Shown: positions 25,557 through 34,973, counted from the first letter of the stretch. The stretch: 64,000 bases of DNA from Martinezella rhizogenes (GCF_027460065.1 NZ_JAPYZZ010000013.1:1-64000); one strand, 5' to 3'. Notes: generated by a model from the sequence alone, not told the origin. Numbers and translations are program-made.

Positions 25557-26530
25557 CGTGCCGCCTCCAGCCAGCAGAAGAAGTTCTGCCCGCTCTTCGC
25601 CTGCCGACGCGGCGGTTTTTCGCTACAGCGGTCGTGGCGGGAGGGACATCGCTCGGCAAAGATGCAGCCTTGCGGTCGCTTGGCGGGATCGGGAACGGTA
25701 CCGGGAATGGTGGCAAGATCCTGCCGGCGGTCGAACGCGGCGTAAGGGTCTATCTCGCAGTTGAGCAAGGCGCGGGTATAGGGATGGTGCGGATGATGCA
25801 GGACGTCTGTTACCCGACCGCTTTCCACCACCGTTCCCGCATACATCACGATGACGCTGTCACAGAGTTCGGCAATCAGCCCCATGCTGTGACTGACGAC
25901 CAGCATGGAAGCGACAGTCCGCTGTCGCAGCCGATGCAGCATCTCCACCACCTGCGCTTCGACAGTGGCATCGAGCGCGGTCGTCGGTTCGTCGGCAATC
26001 AACAATTTCGGTTCGACCAGAAGCGCCATGGCGATCACGACACGTTGCCGCATACCGCCTGAAAATTCGTGCGGATATCGATGCATGCGCTGCGCCGCAT
26101 CCTGCAAACCGACATCGGAGAGCACCGCTTCGGCCCGTGCCCAGAGCGCCCGACGGTTTTCCTTCGGGAATCGCCGGCGCTGGATGTCGACGAGCTGCGT
26201 GCCGATCGTGAACATCGGGTTCAGCGCGGTCATGGGGTCCTGAAACACCATCGCTATATCGGTGCCGCGCAGCCTTGCTGTTTCCGCTGATGTCAGGTTC
26301 GTCCCGCGTCCGTCGAAAGCTGCGCGGTTCGCGGAGATTTCCGCATTATCGGCAAGCAGGCCGAGCAGGGTGAAGGCGACAGTCGACTTGCCGCTGCCGC
26401 TTTCCCCGACGAGGCCGACGGACTGGCCGCGGCCAATGGTGATATCGACGCCGTCGATGATATGCGCTTTCTGCCCGGCGCCCCTGTAAGACACGTTGAG
26501 ATTTTCGATGAGGAGGAGGGCGTCTGTCAC
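25553..26530 (-). CDS. Dipeptide-type ABC ATP-binding protein (DppD/OppD-like)
   Basis: A 325-aa ATPase with Walker A GESGSGKST, signature FSGGMRQRVVIAMAL and Walker B LLIADEPTTALD. The terminal GCIFAERCPSRHDRC block is typical of OppD/DppD. Overlaps its neighbours by 4 nt on both sides, indicating one coupled operon. Confidence 0.95.
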   Translation of the reverse strand: MTDALLLIENLNVSYRGAGQKAHIIDGVDITIGRGQSVGLVGESGSGKSTVAFTLLGLLADNAEISANRAAFDGRGTNLTSAETARLRGTDIAMVFQDPMTALNPMFTIGTQLVDIQRRRFPKENRRALWARAEAVLSDVGLQDAAQRMHRYPHEFSGGMRQRVVIAMALLVEPKLLIADEPTTALDATVEAQVVEMLHRLRQRTVASMLVVSHSMGLIAELCDSVIVMYAGTVVESGRVTDVLHHPHHPYTRALLNCEIDPYAAFDRRQDLATIPGTVPDPAKRPQGCIFAERCPSRHDRCSEKPPRRQAKSGQNFFCWLEAAR

Positions 26531-27360
26531 AGGCTTTTCCTCAGTTTCGGGTCAAGCGTGTCACGCAGGGCTTCACCGAGAAGCGCAAAACCGAGTGTCG
26601 CGAGGATCAACGCCAGACCCGAAAAAGTGGCGAGCCATACCGACTGGTCGAGATAGGTGTAGCCGTCATTGAGCAGGTTACCCCAGCTCGCAAGCGGCGG
26701 GCGCACGCCGAGACCGAGAAAGCTCAACCCCGCCTCGATGGTGATGACGACAGGGATATCCATGCATGCCAGCACGAAAATCGGGCCAATGATGTTGGGC
26801 GTGACATGATGCAGGACAACCCGCCACGTTTCCGCACCGAGAACCCTTTCCGCCTCGATGAAAGGGCTGTTGCGGATCGCGATCGTCTGGGCGCGTGCGA
26901 CCCGGCCGAAATGCGGGATGAAGACGATGCTGACAAGCAGGACGACATTGCCAAGGCCCGGGCCGAATACGGCGACGAGCGCGAGAGCGAGGATGATGCT
27001 TGGAAACGACGTCACGACATCGAAGATACCGACGACGAAGAGATCTACGACGCGTGAGGAAAGGGCGGCCGCCACGCCGAGTGCGACACCCGTTGTCAAA
27101 GAAATGGCGATGACGGAAAGAGAAATGCCGAGTGCGACCCGTGCGCCGTAGATAAGTCGGCTTAATATGTCGCGCCCGAGATGATCGGTTCCCAGAAGAT
27201 GTTGCAATGACGGGTCCATGAACCGGCTCGACGGCGCGATTGCGTTCGGCCCATAGGGCGCGATCAACGGCGCAGCGATTCCCACCAGACAAAGCAGCGT
27301 GACCGCAAAGAGAGCGAAGGTGCCGCCGGGCCGGCGGGAAAGGTCGTGGAGGACGGTCAT
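26527..27360 (-). CDS. Dipeptide-type ABC permease (DppC-like)
   Basis: A 277-aa inner-membrane protein with six hydrophobic spans. LLGTDHLGRDILSRLIYGAR and the EAA-loop region FIEAERVLGAETWRVVLHHV, followed by GLSFLGLGVRPPLASWGNLL, are DppC hallmarks. It couples to the DppB and DppD genes by 4-nt overlaps. Confidence 0.95.
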   Translation of the reverse strand: MTVLHDLSRRPGGTFALFAVTLLCLVGIAAPLIAPYGPNAIAPSSRFMDPSLQHLLGTDHLGRDILSRLIYGARVALGISLSVIAISLTTGVALGVAAALSSRVVDLFVVGIFDVVTSFPSIILALALVAVFGPGLGNVVLLVSIVFIPHFGRVARAQTIAIRNSPFIEAERVLGAETWRVVLHHVTPNIIGPIFVLACMDIPVVITIEAGLSFLGLGVRPPLASWGNLLNDGYTYLDQSVWLATFSGLALILATLGFALLGEALRDTLDPKLRKSL

Positions 27361-28337
27361 GGCTGTTGCCTCCCGGACAAGAGCCGGCCACGCTCGCGCG
27401 GATCGAGCAGGCTCTGGGAGAGGTCCGCAATGAGATTGGTCAGGACGTAAAGCAGCACGATGGTGAAGACGCCGCCCTGAACCACCGGGTAATTGCGGGT
27501 GCGGATGGCGTCATAGATCAACGAACCGAGGCCGGGACGGTTGAAAATGACTTCGGCAAAGACCGCCCCGCCCAGAAGCTCTCCAAAACCCATGCCAAGC
27601 ACCGCGACAGTGGGCAATATTGCCGGTTTGAGGGCGTATTTTACCAGGATTTTCGTCTCGCTGACCCCATAGGCCCGCAATGTGCGTATCTGGTTTTCGC
27701 CAAGCACTTCCAGCAAGGAGGCGCGCAGCAGACGGGCGATATAACCGATCCAGCCTGCGGCCAGCGCCGCCGTCGGCAGGGCGAGATGCCAGAGCTGGTC
27801 GCCGATGTCGCCGGCCTTTCCGGCGCCCAACACCGGAAACCACCGCAGCTTTACCGAAAACATCATCAGAAGAAACACCGAGATGACAAAGCTCGGCGTC
27901 GAGATGAAGCCGACACTCAGGAAGGCGACAAGCCGGTCTGTCTTGCCGCCCGGCCAGCGCGCGGAGATGAGGGCAAGCGGTAAGCCGAGCGCGATCGCGC
28001 AGAGCATGGCGGAAACTGCCAGCGCCACCGTATTTGGTAATGCTGCCGCGACAAGGCTGATGACCGGGCGGCCGTTAAAGACATCTTCGCCGAGATCGCC
28101 GGAAACAAGCCGGCCGAAAAAACTGAACACCTGCTCGATCAGCGGCTTATCGAGACCGATGCGGGCGTTAAGCGCGGCAACGGCCTCGGGCGTTGCGCGT
28201 GAACCGAGAATTACCGTTGCGGGATCGCCGGGGATCAGCCGGGTAAGCGCCATCAATAAGACGACGGAGCCGGCCACGGCGAGCAGCGCCGTAACCAGCT
28301 TGAAGGCGAGATGAATGTGCAGGGATGCGCTCCTCAT
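27357..28337 (-). CDS. Dipeptide-type ABC permease (DppB-like)
   Basis: A 326-aa permease: an N-terminal span, then TRLIPGDPATVILGSRATPE, the EAA-type RTLRAYGVSETKILVKYALK and VIFNRPGLGSLIYDAIRTRN are DppB signatures. The gene lies 42 nt after the binding-protein stop and starts the permease/ATPase part of the operon. Confidence 0.95.
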   Translation of the reverse strand: MRSASLHIHLAFKLVTALLAVAGSVVLLMALTRLIPGDPATVILGSRATPEAVAALNARIGLDKPLIEQVFSFFGRLVSGDLGEDVFNGRPVISLVAAALPNTVALAVSAMLCAIALGLPLALISARWPGGKTDRLVAFLSVGFISTPSFVISVFLLMMFSVKLRWFPVLGAGKAGDIGDQLWHLALPTAALAAGWIGYIARLLRASLLEVLGENQIRTLRAYGVSETKILVKYALKPAILPTVAVLGMGFGELLGGAVFAEVIFNRPGLGSLIYDAIRTRNYPVVQGGVFTIVLLYVLTNLIADLSQSLLDPRERGRLLSGRQQP

Positions 28338-28379
28338 CGCAGCGTATCCCTGTCTGTCATTGCGAAAACACGCACCGGA

Positions 28380-29942
28380 TCAGGCCGTCGCTTCCGTAAA
28401 GGCTGTATAGAGCCAGTTGTTGCCATTCGGGAGAACACCGGGCTTCAGCCATTTGCGCGAGGCAAAAGCATTCAGATTGTGCGTGATCCAGATGAAGGCT
28501 GCGGATTCGTCGAGCAGTTTCTGGGCTTCGATGTATATCTTTTCACGCTCAGCGGGATCGACCGTGACACCCCCCTTTTCGTGCAGCGCATCGTAATCAG
28601 CGTTCTTCCAGCGCTGCCAGTTCCATTGGCCGACCTGCGCCGAGGTGAACCATTGTGTCTGGAAGCCAGGGTCAAACTTTCCGTTGAATTTGACCAGCGA
28701 GAGTTCGAGATCCTTGCTGGCGTCGTTTTTGCCAAGCGCCCAGTAGGCGGCGGATTCCAGCGCCTCGATCTCCACTTCGATGCCGACTTCGGAAAGGTTG
28801 GCCTGAATGATCTGGGCAATGGCCTCATAACGTGCCGTTGCTTCGATGGTGAGTTTGGTCTTGAAGCCGTTCGCATGCCCGGCTTCCGCAAGCAATGCCT
28901 GCGCCTTTTCCAGATCACGGGCATAGACCGGGGCTTCTTTCCAGTATCCGAGCAGGCTTGGTGCCAGCAGCGAATTGGCGCGCGGATAGATGCCGGAATA
29001 GGCGCCCTGCAGGATCGCGTCGACGTCTACGGCATAACGGATCGCCTGGCGGACGCGGATGTCGTTGAAGGGAGCCTTCTCGATATTGGGGCCGAACCAG
29101 ACGTAATCGATGGCCGGAATTTCCGTCACGCTTGCATCGGGCAGGTTCGCCAGGGCCTTGCCGTTTTCGGGATCGATCGCGGTGAAGTCGATCTCGCCGG
29201 ACTGGAAGGCGATTTCCGAGGTCTTCTGTTCTCCGATCGGTTTGCCGACGATCTCTTGGAAATGCGGTTTGATCGGTCCCTTGTAGTTGGGGTTGATTTC
29301 CAGAGTGAAATGCTCGCGCGGAACCCATTCCTTGAGAACATAAGGGCCGCTGCCGATCAGTTTCGTGGCAATATCCTTGCCCAGTGCTTCGAACGCCTTT
29401 TTCGAAATGATCCGGCCAGACCCATCGGCGAGTGCGATCGTATAGAGCGCCGGTGCCGGCTGCTTCAGGATGATGCGGCCTTCAAGCGGGCCGGTGACCT
29501 CGACGCGATCAAGGGCCGACCAGTCCTTGGCATAGGTAACGGGCTTGCCTTCGGCATCGGGCTTGAGGAAACGCTCGAAGGAGAATTTCACGTCTTCGGC
29601 GGTCAGTTCGCCATAACCGTCGGTAAAGGTGAGGCCACTGCGCAGTTTGAAACGGATTTCGGTGTCGCTCACCTGTTCCAGTTCTTCGGCGGCATCGAGT
29701 TCCCAGTCCGTCGAGCCCGGCTTGAAGGAGATCAGGCCCTGCTGTACCGACCAGAGGACGTTGAGATCGATCGGGCCTGAACGATTGGCCGGATCGAGAT
29801 TTGAAAGGTCTTTCTCGACGCGGACGACAATCCTGGAGCGGTCGGTATTGGCGAAGGCGGGATGAATCCCGGCAAGAGCAGCAAGGCCCACAATGGAGGC
29901 GCCGCCGACGAGTACCTGCCGGCGTGTGGTGTTGAATGTCAC
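28380..29942 (-). CDS. Dipeptide-type ABC substrate-binding protein (DppA-like)
   Basis: A 520-aa periplasmic binding protein and first gene of the Dpp-type operon. A GTG start at 29942 follows GGAGGG. The N-terminus carries a twin-arginine signal (TTRRQVLVGGASIVGLA, cleavage near AFA). SBP family 5 features include LRSGLTFTDGYGELTAEDVK and the C-terminal lobe WFGPNIEKAPFNDIRVRQAI. The ligand is unknown. The divergent DppA-type protein at 4051 belongs to the same family and could share this transporter. Confidence 0.93.
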   Translation of the reverse strand: MTFNTTRRQVLVGGASIVGLAALAGIHPAFANTDRSRIVVRVEKDLSNLDPANRSGPIDLNVLWSVQQGLISFKPGSTDWELDAAEELEQVSDTEIRFKLRSGLTFTDGYGELTAEDVKFSFERFLKPDAEGKPVTYAKDWSALDRVEVTGPLEGRIILKQPAPALYTIALADGSGRIISKKAFEALGKDIATKLIGSGPYVLKEWVPREHFTLEINPNYKGPIKPHFQEIVGKPIGEQKTSEIAFQSGEIDFTAIDPENGKALANLPDASVTEIPAIDYVWFGPNIEKAPFNDIRVRQAIRYAVDVDAILQGAYSGIYPRANSLLAPSLLGYWKEAPVYARDLEKAQALLAEAGHANGFKTKLTIEATARYEAIAQIIQANLSEVGIEVEIEALESAAYWALGKNDASKDLELSLVKFNGKFDPGFQTQWFTSAQVGQWNWQRWKNADYDALHEKGGVTVDPAEREKIYIEAQKLLDESAAFIWITHNLNAFASRKWLKPGVLPNGNNWLYTAFTEATA

Positions 29943-30183
29943 GTAATGTCCCTCCGGTATGGAGCACTTGCCAACGGTTGGCGGCGCTCATGAATTCGAT
30001 GGAGGGATTAAAGCCAATAGCCTACAAATTTTATAGAATAAATATTTTCCGTATAACGCTGCCGCAAAACCATTTTTCCCTTTTTAGCGTCTCTGCTGCA
30101 AACCCGTGCGGCGCGGCATCCGGGACCTGTCTTTATAGTGGTGCGCGAAACCCATTGCTTATCGCTCCAGCCGGAACCTCTTC

Positions 30184-31158
30184 ATGTCCCGTCTCCCACT
30201 CCCCGATCCTTTTCGCTCGCCATCTACGCCCTTTGCCATAGCCCGTATCGAATGGCAGACGGTGGCCTTGGCGGTTGTTATTTACGGTGGTTTCCTTACG
30301 GTGACATGGTTCTGGCAATCTTTGCCGGTTGTCGTGGTTATCGCCGTTGGCGGATGGCTGATCGCCTGGCATGGATCGCTCCAGCACGAGGTCATTCATG
30401 GGCATCCGACCCGCTATCGCACCATCAACGACGCAATCGGCTGGCCGCCTTTATCCCTGTGGTTGCCCTATGCCATTTACCGGGAAGGACACCTGACCCA
30501 CCACCGGGACGAACATCTGACCGATCCGATCGAAGATCCGGAATCCTCTTATTTCACCCAGGCCGCCTGGGAGAAAATAGGGTTGATCGGTCGATATCTG
30601 GCACTCTGGAACACCACCTTGCTCGGGCGACTGACGCTTGGCCCGCTGGTCATGATCGTTAATTTTCTGGCGCAGGAGGCTTATCTGGTCTTTAAGGGCG
30701 ACAGGCCACGCGCGGCACTTTGGGCGCGGCACGCGATTGGAGTTGCGGGTGTTCTGATCTGGGTGGTGGGGATTTGCGGAATGCCGCTCTGGCTCTATCT
30801 CTTCGGCTTTGTTTATGTCGGCGCGGCGCTGAGCAGGCTCCGGTCCTATGCGGAGCACCGTTATGCCGACAATCACGATGAGCGCACCGCGATCGTTGAG
30901 AATAGTCCGCTGTTCGGGTTGCTGTTTCTCTACAATAATCTGCATGTGCTGCATCACAAATTGCCTGCGGCCCCCTGGTACAGCATCCCCGTTCTCTACC
31001 GTCGCCATCGAAACACTCTTGTTACGATCAATGGCGGTCTCGTTTATAATGGTTATCTCGATGTCGCCCGCCGCTTCTTCCTGAAACCCCATGACGATCC
31101 CCGTCATCCTCGCCATCTTGACGCATTGCCCGTTGATGCTGCGACGAAGGATGTTTGA
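30184..31158 (+). CDS. Membrane fatty-acid desaturase family protein
   Basis: A 324-aa integral membrane di-iron desaturase. Three histidine boxes are intact: HEVIHGH (residues 68-74), HLTHHRDEH (103-111) and NNLHVLHHKLP near the C-terminal third. Hydrophobic spans lie at about residues 28-60 and 175-210. It would introduce a double bond into, or hydroxylate, a membrane acyl chain, or act on another alkyl substrate. No electron-transfer partner is adjacent. It stands alone between the Dpp operon and the GntR locus. Confidence 0.9.
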   Translation: MSRLPLPDPFRSPSTPFAIARIEWQTVALAVVIYGGFLTVTWFWQSLPVVVVIAVGGWLIAWHGSLQHEVIHGHPTRYRTINDAIGWPPLSLWLPYAIYREGHLTHHRDEHLTDPIEDPESSYFTQAAWEKIGLIGRYLALWNTTLLGRLTLGPLVMIVNFLAQEAYLVFKGDRPRAALWARHAIGVAGVLIWVVGICGMPLWLYLFGFVYVGAALSRLRSYAEHRYADNHDERTAIVENSPLFGLLFLYNNLHVLHHKLPAAPWYSIPVLYRRHRNTLVTINGGLVYNGYLDVARRFFLKPHDDPRHPRHLDALPVDAATKDV

Positions 31159-31507
31159 TTGTAACGGGTAAGAGGAACATCACCCACCCCAACAGGCGGC
31201 ATCAAAATCAATGCGTGCCATCAAGGTCATTGTTGCGGAAGCCGGCTACCGCCCACCGATTGATCCCCCGATGACCACAACCTGATAGTATAGTAATGGA
31301 TCGATTGCTCGAAATGCGTGTTTTTAGAAAAGGCAATTGCTTATTTTTTGAATTGTCGGCACGGCGTTGCTCTTGACGGAAGTGATGGCTTCGCTGGCCT
31401 CTTTTTCCGCGCCACGCCTTGCGGGTAAAATTGGTATGATCATTGAGTTTTCTTAGAATTCATCATACATATTTTGCAGGCTTCGCGCCTGACCCCTATT
31501 TTAATGC
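31159..31507. other. Intergenic region upstream of GntR regulator
   Basis: A 349-nt gap. A 24-codon frame at 31211-31285 (MRAIKVIVAEAG...) has no convincing ribosome-binding site and is not called. A/T-rich sequence at 31315-31350 and 31420-31475 probably holds the regulator promoter; a candidate operator is at 31462-31476. No repeat or RNA gene seen. Confidence 0.45.
31462..31476. promoter_or_regulatory. Candidate GntR operator ATCATACATATTTTG
   Basis: Lies 32 nt upstream of the GntR start codon. It matches ATCATACGTATTTTT at 34959-34973 at 13 of 15 positions, within the divergent promoter of the adjacent polysaccharide locus. The core ATACRTAT is palindromic or nearly so. Autoregulation and control of the locus are inferred. 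Confidence 0.5.
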
Positions 31508-32260
31508 ATGGTGATCGACGTGGCTGAACAGCAAAAACAGCGCAGCAAATCTTCCGGCTCTCTGGTTACCAAAGTCAGCCTGAGCCTTAGACATGCGATC
31601 GCGTCAGGGCAATATGGCCCCGGCGACCGCTTGCCCAGCGAGATCGAAATGACCGAAACCCATGGTGTCAGCCGCACAGTGGTGCGCGAGGCGGTCACGG
31701 CCCTGCGCTGCGACGGGCTGGTGGAAGTTCGCCAGGGGGCGGGCATTTTTGTGCTGAAGCGTGAAAAGGAGACGTTACCCACGCCCGGTATCGATCGTGC
31801 CCGGCTATCGTCCGATCTGGAGGTTCTGGAAATCAGAACGCCGCTTGAAATCGAGGCGGCGGGGCTGGCCGCCCTCCGTCGTTCACCGTCGCAGGAAGAA
31901 GCCATTTTCGACTGTCACGCCCGGCTTCTCAGATGTATCGACGAAAATCGGTCCATTCGCGAGGCGGATCTGGCGTTGCATCTGGCCATTGCGGCGGCCA
32001 CCAACAATCCGCTCTTCACGCAGTTCCTTGAGTTGCACGGTCAGGCCGTGATCCCGCAATCCCGCGTGGTGCCCGAGACCCGGGAAAACGACCAGACGGC
32101 CTATCGACGGCTGATCCATAGGGAACATGAGGCCATCGTCATCGCCATATCGGACAGGAATGAACAGGATGCCAAACTGGCCATGCAGGCGCATCTGCGC
32201 GGCAGCCAGAACCGCTATCGCGACATGATGCGTGACCTTCGCGGCATTTCGCACAGCTAG
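31508..32260 (+). CDS. GntR-family (FadR/FCD-type) transcriptional regulator
   Basis: A 250-aa repressor-type protein. The winged helix spans about residues 18-85 (LRHAIASGQYGPGDRLPSEI, GVSRTVVREAVTALRCDGLV, EVRQGAGIFV). A C-terminal FCD ligand domain follows, with helices IRTPLEIEAAGLAAL, LHLAIAAATNNPLFTQFLEL and the metal/ligand-binding HREHEAIVIAI region. Such regulators often sense sugar acids. It is convergent with the discoidin-like and heparinase genes and near matching operator-like sites, so it likely controls the polysaccharide locus. Confidence 0.9.
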   Translation: MVIDVAEQQKQRSKSSGSLVTKVSLSLRHAIASGQYGPGDRLPSEIEMTETHGVSRTVVREAVTALRCDGLVEVRQGAGIFVLKREKETLPTPGIDRARLSSDLEVLEIRTPLEIEAAGLAALRRSPSQEEAIFDCHARLLRCIDENRSIREADLALHLAIAAATNNPLFTQFLELHGQAVIPQSRVVPETRENDQTAYRRLIHREHEAIVIAISDRNEQDAKLAMQAHLRGSQNRYRDMMRDLRGISHS

Positions 32261-32318
32261 AGCATTTCCTGCGAAGCCGCATCGCGGGTTGCGGCCAAAA
32301 ACCCAGGTAATCAGGGAT

Positions 32319-33122
32319 TTATGATGCTTCCCGCAAATCCGCGCCCCAGACCTCGATTTGTGTCAGTGCGGGGAAAGGCGAGGGGTCATCCGCTTTTTTC
32401 AGATCGTGCAGGCGGATCCATTCCACCCGACGCGGCGCGACCGGGAACGTCTGGGCGGCGCCGGTTTTCTGCAGGGTGAAGCGCACGCTCTCGCCGTCGG
32501 AAAATGTGACGCTCGCTTCTTCCCACCAGGCGTCATGGGGAAAATCCGCCCTCAGATAAAATGTCAGCTGGTCGATCAGAACCGCGCGACCGAAAACAAG
32601 CGTCAACGAGGCTTCAGGATCACGGTTGATGCCCCAGCTGGTATAGGGCCAGAAACCATGGCCAGCGCTGACCTTTTCGCCATCGATGACATTACGGGCC
32701 GCAAACGCGGCTTCCCCCCGCGTTTCGGTACTCGCGTGGACATGCGGAAACAGCGCGGTGTTTTCGGAATCGTCGAACGGGTTAAGGGCAAGGTTCCTGC
32801 GAGCGCCGATCTCACCTGCAAGCGCACAACGCGCCGCAATCCGGTGAATATTCCCGTTGAAAGCCTGCGGCGGATAGGACTTGCGCTTCGCCGCGAAAGG
32901 AACCGGCAGGACAAATTTGGCCTTCTGCAAAAAAACCAGCGTGGGCGGCATGCCGGCATCAAGGCCAAGCCAGATATGGCCCGGCTGCGAAGCTTCGACG
33001 ACGAGCCTGTCGCCTTCGCAATATTCGGCACGATAGACGAGGAACACCTCGTCCTCCGCCCTGGCCTCCGCCAGAATAGCGCCAGCCGCATTGATGACCT
33101 TGAGTGTAAGCTTCATCGGCAT
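32319..33122 (-). CDS. Discoidin-like (F5/8 type C-like) hypothetical protein
   Basis: A 267-aa protein with no signal peptide. The N-terminal half is beta-rich and unrecognised. The C-terminal part (about residues 130-265) looks like a jelly-roll carbohydrate-recognition domain: ARNVIDGEKVSAGHGFWPYT, SWGINRDPEASLTLVFGRAV and the final TQIEVWG strand recall F5/8 type C folds. It lies 4 nt after the heparinase gene and is co-transcribed with it. An accessory role in binding or processing acidic oligosaccharides is inferred. Confidence 0.65.
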   Translation of the reverse strand: MPMKLTLKVINAAGAILAEARAEDEVFLVYRAEYCEGDRLVVEASQPGHIWLGLDAGMPPTLVFLQKAKFVLPVPFAAKRKSYPPQAFNGNIHRIAARCALAGEIGARRNLALNPFDDSENTALFPHVHASTETRGEAAFAARNVIDGEKVSAGHGFWPYTSWGINRDPEASLTLVFGRAVLIDQLTFYLRADFPHDAWWEEASVTFSDGESVRFTLQKTGAAQTFPVAPRRVEWIRLHDLKKADDPSPFPALTQIEVWGADLREAS

Positions 33123-33126
33123 TTCC

Positions 33127-34914
33127 TTAACTGATTGTCAGACACAGACGCTCGGCTTTGATGGGAACAAGAATGCGATAGATCATCGGTGGCAAAGACT
33201 GGCGAAGCCTGATGTCGTCGATGGTGATGGTCTCGATGGCAGGCTCGCCCGCGCCTTCGCAGACCACCTCTCCGAGATCCGGAAAGATCAGGCTTCCCGG
33301 CGTGACATTAGGCTTTTCGGCAACCATCAGTGACAGAACCGCGTCTCTCGTGCCCCGATAATCATCGGTGACCTCGACGCGGCTGCCGCGCAGCAACCGG
33401 ACACGCCGACGGTAATGTTCGACACCCGCGTCGGCCGGATAAGCTCCCGCTATGTCGAAGGTAATTTCCGCCTGTTTTTCCGAAAACTCCGCGACAAAAT
33501 CCCGTGCCGCAAACTGTGGCCCTGCGGCCTGCATGACGCCGCCGAAGGTCGGCAGATTGTGAAAGGCCGACTGCATCGTCCAGATTTCGTACCGTCGCGG
33601 TGAAAAGGTTTTTGCGGTGTAGGTTTCCACCCCCGCATCGATGATGAATGCCCGGCCATTCTTGTAAAGCGTGAAACTGCCGACATCATTGTGGTTGTGG
33701 CTCTCGCCATTATTGCCCGCCTTCACGGCAAGATCGAAAACCCCGTCACGGGCGATCGCCAATCCGATGCCGGGATAGGCAATGTCGGTCTTCGTGGGGT
33801 CTGCAACCGCAAGTGCGGACAATTCCGGCGTGGTGAGGGCCGCCTGAACGCGATACCAAAGGTTCCACTCTTTCCCGATCAACCTGTCCGGCGAGCGGTT
33901 CCAGCAGGCGGCGGCGAAAGCCTGAAGCGGCAGCGAAGAGACGGCTTTACCGAAGAGATATTCACGAACGCCTGATATCGCGACCTTCGCCGGTGCATCG
34001 GCGAAGTTGAAAAAACTGTCTCCCGCTATATGCATGTTGAGGATGAATTCGGCCATGTTGCGCAGTTTCGGCGTTTCGAAAAGCGGCGTCATCGAGCCGG
34101 GCGCGCTGGCCTCCAGAATGCTCATCGCGCCGAACAGACACAGCGCCGCATGGCCGTAATAAAGGACGCCTTCTTCGCAGGCTCCGTCTTCCGCATAGTC
34201 CTTCTGAAACGCATCGAGACTCTTGAGCGCCTTTTCCACGACCGAACGCCGCGTCGGCTGGTCGATGGGCAACAATAGAGTGGAAAGCAGGACGTTCTGG
34301 GTGATCCAGGCGGTCCAGTTATTCATTCGCTCGTCGCCATTCCCCATCCACCAGAAATGCCGTGCAAGATAGGGCTGCGTGATCCGTCGGTCGATCTCGG
34401 CGCGGATACGGGATAAGAGTGTCGCATTTGTCCGTTCAAGTTCCGGTGTGAGCAGGTGCAGGCACAAGGCAAGATTGGCGCCCGTTTCGGCGGCGAACAG
34501 GTCGATCACCGGATTTTGCGGATCGGGCAGAGAATCTCTTGGGCCGCCGCGAACATGGGAATTATGGGCAGGCAATTGCCAGCCGCTCTCTTCGCATATC
34601 AGCCAGAGACCATCGATGATCGCATCGAGAAAACGGCCCTGTCCCTCGGCGCATTCTGCCAAAACCAACGCGTTCAGCTTCAGCCGGCGGGAAAAATAGA
34701 GCGCTTCGAAACGATCGCGATTGCCGCTTCGGCCGTATTCCCGGTAATCGCCCGCCAGAATGACGGACCAGGGTTCGCCAAGGGCCTGTTTCGCAGCCTC
34801 GACGAAACTGTCGCGAACCGCATCCGGCATTGAGGAGCGAATTTTTTCCGCCGTCAGTTCCGAGCCGAAATCGGCGAACCGATTGGGTAGAAACCGCATC
34901 ATTTCGACAAACAC
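33127..34914 (-). CDS. Heparinase II/III-family polysaccharide lyase
   Basis: A 595-aa protein. An N-terminal alpha/alpha toroid (to about residue 360, with HFWWMGNGDERMNNWTAWIT) is followed by the heparinase II/III beta-sandwich region, whose hallmark NNGESHNHNDVGSFTLYKNG sits near residue 400 and contains the catalytic-type His and Asn. Family members cleave uronic-acid-containing polysaccharides by beta-elimination, giving unsaturated uronyl ends, the substrate of the GH88 enzyme encoded divergently. A GTG start at 34914 follows GGGAGG. No secretion signal is seen, so it would act inside the cell on imported oligosaccharides. Confidence 0.85.
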   Translation of the reverse strand: MFVEMMRFLPNRFADFGSELTAEKIRSSMPDAVRDSFVEAAKQALGEPWSVILAGDYREYGRSGNRDRFEALYFSRRLKLNALVLAECAEGQGRFLDAIIDGLWLICEESGWQLPAHNSHVRGGPRDSLPDPQNPVIDLFAAETGANLALCLHLLTPELERTNATLLSRIRAEIDRRITQPYLARHFWWMGNGDERMNNWTAWITQNVLLSTLLLPIDQPTRRSVVEKALKSLDAFQKDYAEDGACEEGVLYYGHAALCLFGAMSILEASAPGSMTPLFETPKLRNMAEFILNMHIAGDSFFNFADAPAKVAISGVREYLFGKAVSSLPLQAFAAACWNRSPDRLIGKEWNLWYRVQAALTTPELSALAVADPTKTDIAYPGIGLAIARDGVFDLAVKAGNNGESHNHNDVGSFTLYKNGRAFIIDAGVETYTAKTFSPRRYEIWTMQSAFHNLPTFGGVMQAAGPQFAARDFVAEFSEKQAEITFDIAGAYPADAGVEHYRRRVRLLRGSRVEVTDDYRGTRDAVLSLMVAEKPNVTPGSLIFPDLGEVVCEGAGEPAIETITIDDIRLRQSLPPMIYRILVPIKAERLCLTIS

Positions 34915-34958
34915 GCCCGCAAACCTCCCGCGCGTTCCGTAATCCGATATGGCCTCCT

Positions 34959-34973
34959 ATCATACGTATTTTT
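34959..34973. promoter_or_regulatory. Candidate GntR operator ATCATACGTATTTTT
   Basis: Lies between the divergent heparinase and MalF-type permease genes, 45 nt upstream of the heparinase start. Contains the palindrome ATACGTAT and matches the site in front of the GntR gene at 13 of 15 positions. Confidence 0.5.

Noticed and set aside
33127-34914. Alginate lyase (PL15-type) annotation for the heparinase-like protein
   Set aside because: The NHNDVGSF-type segment supports the general heparinase II/III fold, but substrate cannot be fixed from sequence and the GH88 partner points to a different uronate glycan.
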